64,000 nucleotides of DNA from Euptelea pleiosperma. Lineage: Eukaryota > Streptophyta > Magnoliopsida > Ranunculales > Eupteleaceae. The position numbers and the translations under genes were made by a program. Within the stretch, counting starts at the first letter, position 1; every line of letters starts with the position of its first letter. The DNA lies in the NCBI GenBank assembly GCA_035048495.1, contig CM068542.1:41569109-41633108 (forward strand), read 5' to 3'. The notes beneath the pieces were generated by a model, which was given only the letters and a program-made list of their open reading frames with translations, had not been told where the DNA came from and did no database searches. This document shows, piece by piece, positions 32,588 to 43,855 of the stretch.

Positions 32588-35500
32588 TCACAAGACCATG
32601 TGGGCCTTTCCATAGTACCTGTTTATGAAGGGAGACTGCTTGCCAAAACCATCAACAAACAACATACTCAAAATGATTAGTATATCGAACAATCAAATGT
32701 TTTAATCAAGAGCAATTCTTAAATGGACTAGGTGATCCAAGTTCTTCCCCAGAATCTTAGTCTTCTAAGTGCCAAAAAATTATGATGTTTCCATTTGTTC
32801 TTTTCCCCCCACCAAATATCAGACCTAGAGAGGGAACTATAATCTTTTTCAAGGTAATGATCTAGTGTTGACCATTAGAAATCAAAAGTTCCACCAAGGA
32901 GACTTACGGGCTCATCCGTAACTTGCCCTGACCTGAGCTTGCGATATTGATGAAACGCGTAACTTCTCAGGGTTCAAATTTCAGGACAAGGAGGGAAGAC
33001 CTAATGATTCACAGGGGATTGAATAACACATTCAATGGATAGTAAATGGGTATAGAGATCAGGTTATTTGGGACAAGGACAGCAAGGGATACAAGTTCAA
33101 ACAAAGAAAAACGTGATTGATTAGGAAAACATAATTGAATCAAAAAATTAAAATTTTCATTCTTATAATATAAGCAAGTAATACATGAAAGTAATAAAAA
33201 ATGAACTGAAAATTATACCAAAGAAGATCTTTATGCACTCAAGGCATTCACAAGACATGAATTTGCCATTGGCAACTTAGTACGATGAGCTACAGCTGGT
33301 TTAGAAGAACACGGACAAGATTTCTAAGGTTCTAAGTTATGCTCGTAAGATTTTTGAGGTTTAAGAGGGATTGGAGCTAGGAATGTCAAAGGGTATCTGA
33401 ATACCCAATAACCCAACATGTACAACCTGATTCAATCAGAGTTCAGTCATCTTTCTTTATCTGATTACGTCCAAATACCCAATAAGTGGGACCAGATTTG
33501 ATAGGTAGGATTACTGGCCGGATCTGGATATGCTGGTAACCAACCCTTTTGGCGCTCCTAGTTTAAACCCATAGCTCAAATGCATCTGCATTGTAACCTT
33601 GAGGTTGTGGGTTTGGTCTTCTTAAAAGAGGAAATAAATTTAGATTTTTCTTTCTTATAAATATAACAGGTTTTTCTGAAGCTCCTTTTTTGAGAAGAAA
33701 ATCCAGCACTGAAAAAGACACAATAAATTGAGTACTTAAAACAAAGAACTCACATTGGCTTGTTACAATTAAAAGTGGTAACTTTCAAATTTAAACATTT
33801 CACTAAGAAAACAAGGGCAGCAATAGTAATCAGGAGTTTACCTTCACATTGGATACATCAGGAGCATCTGGTGTTTGCACAGGATAGAACTTGTAAAACT
33901 GCATGTTCTCAAAAGCCTCTTTAGTCTCCTCACTCATTTCTTCTATGGCTTTTTTACGGGCTTCCCTTGCCTACAAGAAAGGAAATATCGATGGTGCCGT
34001 GCTATTATTAGAACATGCACCATGTCTGAACTTTCAATCAAATATAATTACTAAGAACAGTATGCATTAGTTAAAATACCTCCCGATTAGCTTTTTTTGC
34101 TTCTCTGACCTTCTCCTTGACAAAGTCCTGCATATGAGACAGGACACATTAGAAACTCAAATTACAAATATGGACTGGCCGAGACTTAAACGTTCATCAT
34201 TCATAAAGATATACCTTGAAAGCGTCTTTTTGATCTTCTGTTATCTCTTCATTCGTAACTTTTTCATCAGTGAACTCCTGGAGATCACATAAATGGAATT
34301 TAGGATATGAGAGAAGGAAGCTTATGAGGCAATTGACCGATGGCAGGAAATATTTCCAGCATAACGCATGAAAAAAGCTGGTTCCCTTGCATTACTGCAC
34401 ATCTGCAACTTACTGATTACTGATGTAATCAATCACTGACTATTGTGGTTGAGGTCCACTATTACAGACCGCAGATGCAGTCTATAATAAAATTGCTGTA
34501 CATATAATATATATCCATGAGAGTCAGACCTATCGTCTGATGGGTCTCGGCTAGGAAATCTTATCAGTAAGATATTATGATGAATGGTCCAGAAAACGCC
34601 AAACGAGGGAGAAGTTGCAGGTTGTTTGCTTTCTTTAGGGAGGTACAATAAAAGGCAAATGGAGAAGTAGATTAATATGTACCTCGAGTTCATCAAGCTC
34701 CCAATCAAACTCGCAGAGGACCTGCAGGAAAAGAAGACCAACACCAAACATTATTTACATTAAAAAAAAACAAGAAGAATGAGGCTACTTTTGCAGCCAA
34801 ACCCACCAAGTGATCTTCCTACGCATGGAGTCTCAGAACTGGTTTATACTCTATATATCTACGTAACAATGACACAGACAAGTGTTTGGTGCCCAACACA
34901 GATATGAGGGGTCTGACACGCACCTTCCAGAGGCCTGAAATGCAGACACGGCTGTACATAATAGAGATATACATTAACTTGTTTAATATAAGAAAACCTA
35001 TACGAGGGAAGACTAAGAAAAAACTATAGTTGTGTTTAAAAACTTAATATGGAAGATGGAACACACCAGCCCTCTTTTATATAAAAAATAATTAATAGTA
35101 AAGGGTGATGGTGCAATATTGTCAAGATGTGTGTTGGGCATGTCGACATGTATCCATGTGTACACATCAAGATGGCAAAAAACCGTAAAAGTGCCATATT
35201 GTTGTTACATAGCCGTATATAGATAATGGGTGATTAGAAAAAATATCAAAAGCTTGGCAAATCATGTAGAAAGATCAGAGTATAATATTAAACTGTTGTG
35301 GCCTTATTATCAGGTAGTTTACTTACTGGTGTTGGTTCTGCCGGAAAAAGGATGTCGACAACAGTACTCTGCTCGAATTCATCTTCCTTCAAGGGCTGGT
35401 AGAAATCTGCCAAAAAGAGCAATGTAGAATGTTGAAGAAAATAGATGTAAATAGTAGTTGCACATACAGTGACAAAAATATAAACAGCTACTAGTAGAAT

Positions 35501-38500
35501 CAATTGAACTTCTGCCTCATTCCTTGAGAGGCAGTTTCATGAAACACACTAAGAGTTTGTAAGTTGACTCCTTGCCCAATGTTCAAAAACTCAGAGATCA
35601 CATATAGAAGAATTTTGTAATGAATCATAGAATAAAACATTAAAATAGACACAAACCACACAAAAGAAGAATAAACAAACAAATAGATAAATAATAACAC
35701 CAATGAACTAACAAGATAGCTATATTGTATAACCTTTTGCCTTCAAATAAGATCTAAAGTGAGTCAAAGATGATTAGTCGGTTGTTTGTACGGAAAATGC
35801 TCTAAAGTTAATTTGACTTTCTGAATAGCAACATATCTGATCGAGCTAGATTAACTGCTGCTCCAAGGCTTCCTGTGGTAATCACATTATACCTACTCAC
35901 AGTACCATCAAGTGTGACCAACATTCTATAAGCATTTCAATTTCAAATTGAATGGTCAAAACCCGAGCAGGCATGTAATTTTGGAGGATCACATAGAGGA
36001 AAAGGGTTGAAGTTTATGGTGAGACTGTAAAAATTCTGAAACCAAAGAACTTGGTCCAGCTATGAAGATAAGGTTAAAATGAACTTGCTATAGCAAACAT
36101 CAGAGAAAAGTTTCAGAGAACTCACAAGGTAAACAATACTCATACTTCTTGACACGCTCTAATTTCAGGTGTCTTAGAGCAGCCCTGCATTAAACAGATC
36201 CAATGATATAAATACCATATGAAAAAATATAAAAGCAAAAAAAAGATGTGTGTGTGTGTGTGTGGGTGGGTGGGGGGGTGGCGGCATATAAATCCAGAGC
36301 AATTAGGGGGGTTTGGCAACACAAAAATAAGTAACATATTGACTTTTATAAGCCAAAAAGTTGAAAAAGTTAGTTTGGATGTGTTTCAGATTTTAACTTT
36401 TGAAAAGTTAAAAACTAACTTAAAACTGAAGCTAAAAATTTTAGCTTTTAACTTCTAAGAGAATTACTTCTCAAAAATTAGAAGGCCGCTTAACGGTTCT
36501 AATTTCTCTGACTTTTTTAGAGGTAAAAAATCAACTAGTAACTTCTACTACAAGTAGAAGTGCTTTTACTTCTCATTCCCAAACGCTCCCTTAGAAAAAG
36601 AAAGTCCCATTGGGATTAAACAAAATAATAGGAGACCCGCTCGGAGAAAGTTCGTGATTCAGCAAAGCTTCAAATACTCGAGGTTTGTGATCTCATAATA
36701 TGCTTGCCAGGATTAATTTTCCCCCATCAATTACTTATACTGAAAAAAAACCTATCAACTGGCATCTGATTCAGTTATTCTGATTTCCGACATATTTCGT
36801 ATGGATAATAGTTAATCAGTTCCTTGAAATGTCTACAAATAATAAAGCACGCTGACAATAAGAATCGAGATTAACTAACATAACTAATTCCATGTGCCTT
36901 GTCTTCACTTTCATCAGTTATCACTAAAAGTTGTACATCCAGAGTTCCACCTCACCGTCCCTTCTGCGAAGATGCGTAAATGAGACGGTTTGCACCCATA
37001 GTACCAAACTAGCTGCATCTTCTACCTTGGGTGCACTCCTGTTTCTCATAATTTTGGGTAGTTAGGCCGAAAATGACTTGTTTTGTATCCCTGGTTGTTT
37101 CTCCAGTCCCCTGCTGCTTCCCTAACTTTGGTTATTAAGTTTGCTCCATCTAATTTCCGTGACTATAGCCACATCAAACAGTCTGACTCACTGTTCACTT
37201 CCTAAGACAAAAACACAGGATACACTTTAAAAAACATAATCCTTACCCTAATGCTGACATTTATTTCATTGAGCCAAGGGACCGTTCTAGAAGCGCTACT
37301 AAGTCGTACCCAAGACTAATGAAGGAGTGGTCTGTTCTCAGCCTTCTCCTTCTTCCAGCAGTCTTATGGTAGAAAAACCAAGGGCTGGAATTTTCAATCT
37401 ATGACATCAATAAAGTTAGAGATACAATCCATTTCAGCAAGTTGGGCATGTGTAGACCCAAATTCCACCAGAAATGCAAAAGGTGTTTGAAATGATTTCC
37501 CATGGAAGGACTACAGTACAACTGCTATTTATGTTCGAAATATTATATGTTAGTTGGTAGCAACTCAACTTCTCATTAGCTGTAGGGTCTTCATATGCAT
37601 ATAGTATTACAATAAGACCAATTATGCTGTATGGAGTTGAATGTTGAGCAACCAAGAAAGAACATGCTCATAGAATGAGTGTAACAAGAGATGGGGATGT
37701 TGAGATTGATGAGTGAAAGAATAGGAAAGAAAATTAGAAATTCCCCCAAAGAAATCTATGGATAACCTCAATACGGATAAAATAAAGGCGAGTCGATTGA
37801 GATGGGTTATTAGAGGCTTATCCAAACTATACTCAGGTTTATAGACATTAATAAACCCACAAACTAGAATGTGTGGTGCACTTTTAGCTAGACAAAAAGT
37901 TGATTTTGGATCATTACTAAGCTACACCACAGCAAAATTGACATGGTAATGATCGGCCGGATCAAGACCATATAGTTTAATGCACCAAACTGTTGAACTG
38001 ACATGAATTGCTTTGCACTGAAGTAAAGTAGTTATGTGGAACACAAAACTCAACGAATATGGCATGAAAAGGGCAATGAAAGAAGGCATTAGTACCTTCT
38101 CTGAGTGCAGCTCAAGATAAATATTTGAGACTTCAATCTGTCCACTTGACTATCCCTGTAAATCAATTCAATCAAAATTACATTCGACTTCATATGTTAA
38201 AGGAAAAAAATTAGTAATAACATCTATTGGGGAATATCCTTTAAGATCAATTCAGTAAGAAAATTATAATCTAGGAACCACCACAATAAAAGGTATGGAT
38301 AGAAGATACCTATTTTCTAATGGGATATATGGAACCCAATCCATTTTCATTTGCTTCATTGGGACTATTTCTTCAGCCTCCCTTTGAACTGAATTGATAC
38401 CAATCTTATCAGAAGGTGGGAAAGGGGACACGACCTGTTCAGAAAAGGTAAAAGTAAATTGTTTTATTCTTGGTGGGTAAGCTGGGATCGAACCTACGAC

Positions 38501-41500
38501 CAAACAATCCGGGATTAACCCACGACCTCTCAGTCATGGTGAACAACATCAACTGATTGAGCTATGGACTCAAAGTCCTAAATGAGCCATTGCTTAGTAA
38601 TACTGTAATACAGTAACATATTCAATGAACTATGTCAAAACCCTCCATTCAATTTAAAAGAATTTATATTTGTCAGCAAAAATAGTGGACAGAAATATAA
38701 GAGAAGTGTGCATGCATACACATATGGTACATAGATGATGCAGGCAACAAAACCCAGTGTTAATTCCAATGCAACACGGGAGCACCCATTCTACCAAAAC
38801 TGCTTCTCCACACACACATTCACAGAAAACACATACCAAAACTAGCAGTAGAGAAAACCTATGTTATCTTATATTCTTTTTTGGTATGGTTCATAAGGGA
38901 CAATATTCTATTGACCCTAACAGATGGCTTGCCATGTGCAACGATAACCATTGACGGCACCGATGAGGAGTACTCCAGTGTAGGTTAAAGGCTCGAAGAG
39001 GATGAGGGAAAGGCCAAAAAGGATGTGGGTTGATGTATAAGTAAAGATTTGAAGAAGCATGCTTTAACGAATGATATGGCCCTAGCTAGAGCGGAATGTA
39101 AAACAAGATTCGTGCAAACTGACCCTAAACAGTTGAGATAAGGCTCTGTTAACTGATTGATTGATTGGATTTTTCCAAATCTATTGCCTTGATGAGCTAT
39201 ACATACAAATATGTAGCATATGGTACATACAACCATGTCAGCAGGTCAGACTTGCAACTTGCAAGGGCTGTTGCGTGTAGAACTGCTAACTATGCTTGAC
39301 AATAGTATGTGCATCCATTTCCAAGTTAATAAGAGTGTTTGCAAAACAAAATGAAATGGAGCAGTTCAACATTTAGGTCAACATGCAACCCAGCTAGACT
39401 AGTCAAAAATAAAACTTGAACCAGCAAATTTCCCCACTTCTCTCATGAAACTTGCATGCAATTCAAGACCAATTCCATTAACTCAAGGAAAATATTCCGT
39501 GCCTTAAACCCATACATAGGAACACCATTAACTAAATGAACTTACAGCCACCACAACAGGGATACAGACTACTTTCCCTTCACCCTTGAAGAAGACCAGT
39601 TGAGCTGCAAAACAGATATGATTTGTAAATGAAGACCAAAATAACATAAATATAACCATCTCAATATTTTGAAACTTGAAGTTTAAGGTGTAAAAGAATG
39701 CATATGACTCTTTCCCTATGATGCCCGGATATGGACACGGATACAGGATGATTGGATAGTGGATACAACTCGATATTTTCTAAAATCTAACACAGATACG
39801 GGTACGGGTATCCTACTCTACGACACGGATATAGATACAAGTATCCATTCGATTTTTCTAAGATCCATATATGATTTATCTTTATCTGATATGTTAGTAA
39901 TGATTTATGACATGCTTACTTTATAATTGAGTTTGTTATTCTAAATGCACAACAAGCATTGAACTTTGTTTTTAAAGTCTCTTGTGAAAGATTTGTAGTT
40001 CAAATGAATGAAGAATACAAAGAACTTTTCATTTTTTCTAATTTATATTGAAAATCGAAAGGTAAATACTGGGATACGTTTTCAACCGTATCCTAACGTA
40101 TCCGTACCGGGTCCTGTATCCATGTCGTGTCAATACTGGTACAATTGCCATGTATAAGTATCTGGGTATCATAGCTCTTGCCAAATGCTAGTTGAACCCG
40201 AACATATAAAAAAGGGCTTCTTATGAGTTAAGCATCAAATGTCGGAAATAGATGGATGCAAAATAATGCTACTAAAATTTTTACACAAAGTAGGAATTTG
40301 TCAACAAGATTCAGGAAATGAAAACATATTCAATAGCAAGAAGAATAAATATTTTAAGCTATATATAGCCACTTACGTTCTGTACAGCCAAAAAGATAGA
40401 CTTTTTTCCCATAAAGCTCTCCTCCCTCTTCAAATGCATTCTGACCACAACTTATTCTCGTTAGTTTTTGTGTTTCTCCCTGGGACACCTAAGAAGTACT
40501 AACTATGCCACGTACTAGCTTTCCCCGTAATTCCCCAGAAGAAAAAGAAAAGTAAATGAAATTTCACATCATCCAAGAACAAATACATAACGGATAGTGT
40601 AACTCACTTCCAAATTCGAAAAATTCCACTTGAACTGATAAACCGAATCCAATTGATCCCACTGCATTGATAAACCAAAGTTTGTTAGAGACAACAGGAA
40701 AACAGAGTATAAATGTCTGAATTTCTGCTGAAACAATTAGATAGAAAGGATGTAGTAGATTGAAGAAATTCCAGTCAAACCTCTGTGCCAACGGGGAATA
40801 CAACCTGCCATAAATCTTCCTACAAAGGAGAAACCAGCAGTTTGATCAATAAAACAGCACACCATATGAGATCTGTATTACTATTAATAATGTCAAACGG
40901 TCCTATGGCTTGAAATCCTTTTTTTCCCTTTCTCAGAGTCTTGTGGCTTAATATTAGGTTCAATTCTCAGGAGGAAAGCTCAAAGAGAACATTGCAATAT
41001 GAACAAAATCAAGATTTTCTGGATTTCAGAACATTGCAAATCCATATGAACCCAATTTGGAATAAATAAATAAAGGAACTTCATATCTTTGAGTTGAATA
41101 TTTGAACCAAAAACAAAGAAAATCGAATGGGAACTAACACCCGATCTCAGAAGAGTTTAGAATCAAACTACTTTGTGGTAGAAAGGGGGAAAAAAGGACA
41201 GATAATTCAATCATAACCACAGAACTCCTGCACCACTGCAAAAATCTCAAAGAATATCGAACAGAACAATCAAAAACCAAACTCACAAAACTTCAATTGG
41301 TATCCACAGATCAAAGCCATACATTCACATGCAAAAATCTCCAACAAAAAACAAATGTTGAACAACATCTCGATCGTACCAATCTAATGCATTCAATGTT
41401 CATCAAATCCACGAAAAAGAGCCCTATGAAAACCAGACCAATCTAAGACATTCGCTGTTCATCAAACATACAACCGAGGAAGAATAAGAAGAAGAAGTGG

Positions 41501-41706
41501 AAAGAGGTAGGTGAGTGAGATACCATATTTCTCTTGTCAGGGAAGAATTCGGGTTCGTTAACAGGTTTAGGAGCAGCAGGAGCTTTGACTCGCTTTCCTC
41601 TGCTAGAAGCTTTCGTCGATTCTTTCGGAACCTGTTCTTCAGGAGAAGATTTGCTTTCTTTCTCATGGTTCGCCTTCCTCTTGGAAGGAGCCCTAGCTTT
41701 CCCCAT
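32588..41706 (-). CDS. HIT4: HIT4 (heat-intolerant 4) chromatin-decondensation protein
   Basis: Fourteen exons on -: 41,706-41,524; 40,819-40,781; 40,661-40,608; 40,440-40,377; 39,604-39,546; 38,434-38,310; 38,155-38,096; 36,184-36,126; 35,406-35,327; 34,721-34,683; 34,277-34,215; 34,127-34,080; 33,970-33,842; 32,635-32,588. All borders are GT..AG, and phases close to 1,050 nt and 349 aa. A basic, K/S-rich N-terminus (1-50) leads to EDLWQVVFPVGTEWDQLDSV, GGELYGKKVYLFGCTEPQL, PFPPSDKIGINSVQREAEEI, MKMDWVPYIPLENR, CTQRR, EYCLPYFYQP, EFDWELDELEEF, a charged helix (AREARKKAIEEMSEETKEAF) and the C-terminal SPFINRYYGKAH. This follows plant HIT4, a nuclear protein needed for heat-induced chromocentre decondensation and release of silencing in Arabidopsis. 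No damage is seen. The introns carry a SINE, LINE fragments and a hAT MITE. Confidence 0.93.
36245..36282. repeat. GT/GGGT microsatellite in HIT4 intron 7
   Basis: An uninterrupted (GT)n run passes into GGGTGGGTGGGGGGG. On + it also forms an artificial low-complexity open stretch. Confidence 0.85.
36310..36595. repeat. Possible MITE in HIT4 intron 7
   Basis: A run of AAAAGTTAAAAACTAACTT, AGCTTTTAACTTCT and AGTAACTTCTACTACAAGTA blocks forms overlapping small inverted repeats, and the right edge (CCCAAACGCTCCCTTA) resembles the common GGGxGTTTGG end of plant MITEs. The left end is not clear. Confidence 0.35.
37620..37830 (+). pseudogene. Non-LTR retroposon (LINE) fragment in HIT4 intron 7, antisense
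   Basis: On + the text reads MLYGVEC, ATKKEHAHRMSVTE-like, LRLMS and IRNS..EIYG, then SRLRWV-like. This is the region after RT in plant LINEs ('LYGxECWxxKxxHxxKMxVAEMRMLRWM'). It is broken by several indels. It runs opposite to HIT4, so it contributes nothing to that protein. Confidence 0.65.
38455..38575 (-). mobile_element. tRNA-derived SINE-like element in HIT4 intron 5
   Basis: On - there is an A-box-like TAGCTCAATCAGTTGA (about 38,549-38,565) and a perfect B-box-like GGTTCGATCCCAGC (38,481-38,494), followed by an AATAAAACAATTT tail. An extra GGGTTAATCCC lies between them, so the internal promoter appears partly duplicated and the body does not fold as a tRNA. This suits a plant tRNA-derived SINE rather than a tRNA gene. 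Confidence 0.6.
38985..39180 (+). pseudogene. LINE 3' terminus in HIT4 intron 5, antisense
   Basis: On + it reads GRGRPKRMWVDV, then a broken MALARAE-like stretch and KLTLNS, ending TTGAGATAAGGCTCTGTTAA and a TGAT-repeat tail. This is the conserved C-terminus ('GRPKKTWxEVxxxDL...DRxEWxxxI') and simple-repeat tail of plant LINEs. Confidence 0.65.
39716..40174. mobile_element. hAT-type MITE in HIT4 intron 4
   Basis: The terminal inverted repeats are CTATGATGCCCGGATA and TATCTGGGTATCATAG, with further pairing inside (GGACACGGATACAGGA / TCCTGTATCCATGTCG). The flanks are CTCTTTCC (39,708-39,715) and CTCTTGCC (40,175-40,182), an 8-bp duplication with one mismatch. It has no coding capacity. It sits fully inside an intron, so HIT4 splicing is not disturbed. 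Confidence 0.75.
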
Positions 41707-41900
41707 CTTTGTTGTTCTTTACAACACAGTGAGAAAGAGGGGGAGAGAAAGAGACAGGGCCTGCGGCGTGAATAGAACGCGGTCTTTCCCGGATTTGAAG
41801 GGGAGAGAGAAAGCGAGAGAAATGGGGGATGGGTAAGAGAGAGAAGAAATAGAGGATATTTATGGTGTCCACCGCACCGATGCTTCAAATATTTCAAACT
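41707..41900 (-). promoter_or_regulatory. HIT4 promoter/leader region
   Basis: On - a CATAAATATCC TATA-like box lies at about 41,859-41,869, followed by a CT-rich leader up to the ATG at 41,706. A CT-rich leader is common in plant promoters. Assigned from position only. Confidence 0.35.
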
Positions 41901-41999
41901 GTGGGGGAGAGAGAGGGTTCAGTACAAAAACAGCGTACGGATGGCACGTGGGTATTAACCTTGGAGAAAAATTTCTAGTCTAGACTCTAGAGTCAAGGT

Positions 42000-42110
42000 T
42001 TAAAAAACGGCCGTTATAACGGATTCGGACCTAGCCCCTTACGTTATGGACCGTTAAAACGCCCAGAAAATAACGGTCCGTTATAACGAAAATAACGACC
42101 TGGAAAATTT
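42000..42110. repeat. GTTATAACGG-type repeat
   Basis: Contains several copies of (C)GTTATAACGG in both directions. A related, longer stretch lies at 57,790-58,095. The element ends are not defined here. Confidence 0.45.
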
Positions 42111-42129
42111 TGTGAAAACTTTGATGACA

Positions 42130-42560
42130 GGGCCATGAGCCTAGGTAAACCTAGGGACCAAAAAGCAGCTTGATTAGTGATTTAAAACCTTTGGATCTTT
42201 GTACCTCAAATAATGGTCAATAATGCTAAAATTCACACGGTTACGATCAACCATTGAAAATAACTCCAATCCAACGACTAGAAATCAGACTGATTTTTGG
42301 TTTGTACGCCCACCTAGGGATTGGCCAAACATCCATACGGTCATAGTCTGTAAGAGTGTGCCACGTGGTTCATATTGCACCCTGTCACCGGCCTCACTGT
42401 CGTCGAAGTTTCACGTTATTTGGGTGCAAAGATCCAAAGGTTTTAAATCACTGATCAGTCTGATTTTTGGTTTATAGGTCCACCGAGGGGCTGTCCAAAC
42501 ATCCATCCATCATCGTCCATTACGATTGTGCCATGTGGCTTGTGATTTTGCATTGTGATA
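42130..42560. repeat. MITE arms with core module
   Basis: Arms at 42,140-42,260 and 42,280-42,375 are inverted to each other around AGCTTGATTAGTGATTT / AATCAGACTGATTTTTGG; a third arm is at 42,440-42,545. The CCACGTGG end motif is present at 42,361. Confidence 0.6.
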
Positions 42561-42652
42561 GAAGCACCTGTCGGAACGTTGTGATAGAAGTTTTACTCTT
42601 AACCTTGGGGTAATAAAATATGGGAGCGCATATTTGCACACACTGTTTCCTA

Positions 42653-43600
42653 GAGTAAAACTTCTGTCACAAGATGTTGTGACCGAACCGGTCACAACCC
42701 ACAATATGAGCCACGTGGCACATTATTAGAGAGTGTTGACCGTATGGATGTTTGGCCAGTCCCTTAGTGGACCTGCAAACCAAAATTTAGCCTGATTAGT
42801 GATTTGGAACCTTTGGAGCTTTGCACCCAAATAACTGCTCAATAATGCTCAGATTCCTACGGTTAAAATCAACCCATGAAAATAACTTCAATCCAACGCT
42901 TAGAAACAGAGCTGGCTCAAGCATAAGGCGAGTAAGGCAGTCGCCTTAGGCCCCAAATGGTTAGAAGGCCCCAAAATTTTGGAATATTTTTTTGATGTAA
43001 AGGACTTTGAATGTAGTGGATGCAGAGGGATCTCATGGCCCCACGTCGCTCATTGTTTGGGCCCACTAACCGCATAGATGTTTAGCTCACCCTTTGGTGG
43101 TTATATATACCAAAAATCAATTTGATTAGTTTTCTCTAACAGTAGATTTTAGCACTTTTTAAGTATTGATTCCAGACGTTAGATTCAATCATATTTTTTG
43201 CATACTTTTTAGTACTTATTCCAACGGCTAGAAATTATCAATAAAGCTGATTTTTGATATGTATATACACTTAAAGGTGAGCGAAACATCTAAGCGTTAG
43301 TGGGCCCAAAAAAATGAGCTATGTGAGGCCATGAGAGCCGTTTGCATCAACTGCATCCGAACAAATTTTTTTGTTAAATATAGATCTACCCATAATCACT
43401 AGCCACATGTTTTAAAAATTAGTTTTCTCCTCTCCAGGGACTGGGCACTATTACAGGATTGACTCTCTCTTTCTCTCTCAAACCTCTTAAACCCCATCTA
43501 GAGTTTTCGCTTTGGGCCCCAACTTGTGTCAAGATGGCCCTCCTTAGAAATCACTAATGAGGCTGATTTTTTGGCTGGGGCACACCCCATGTCTATTATC
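42653..43600. mobile_element. MULE-type element with GAGTAAAACTTCTGTCAC end, split by a hAT MITE
   Basis: The left end GAGTAAAACTTCTGTCACA at about 42,653 equals the end of the intact element at 61,385. Inside are CCACGTGGCACA and the core module. The arm is interrupted at 42,906 by the element below and resumes at 43,551 with TCACTAATGAGGCTGATTTT. Another outward-facing end of the same family (AGAAGTTTTACTC) lies at about 42,587-42,599. The right end is lost. Confidence 0.55.
42907..43542. mobile_element. hAT-type MITE nested in an older MITE, 8-bp TSD
   Basis: Flanked by CTTAGAAA at 42,899-42,906 and 43,543-43,550, a perfect 8-bp duplication. The ends (CAGAGCTGGCTCAAG and CTTGTGTCAAGATGGCCCTC) are degenerate inverted repeats. 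Joining the flanks restores the CTTAGAAATCACTAAT core of the host MITE. Family partners are at 51,135-52,039 and around 59,395-59,940. Confidence 0.8.
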
Positions 43601-43855
43601 ACACACCCTTAATTAGAGGAATAATATTGCTATCTTCGCAGACTCCCTTGACAAGTTGTTTTTCCACGGAGTATCTACCCATTGGCAATATTTCACAAAA
43701 TGGTCAGTGTCCTACACCCATAACAATTCAGATGAACACCCTTAATATTGTATGCATTAAAAAAATCGTTCCAACATTTTATCAAACATGTAGGTTGCAT
43801 TTTCACGAGCGCAACATAATGACAACCAATAGCTTAAGCGAAAAAAATAATAATA

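Noticed and set aside
38455..38575. A tRNA gene on -
   Set aside because: The B box is good, but no acceptor stem or anticodon arm folds, and there is a second B-box-like site. A tRNA-derived SINE explains it better.
41515..41836. Open stretches on + of 86 and 100 codons over the HIT4 first exon
   Set aside because: They are the opposite strand of the real HIT4 exon 1, which splices in frame through 14 exons.
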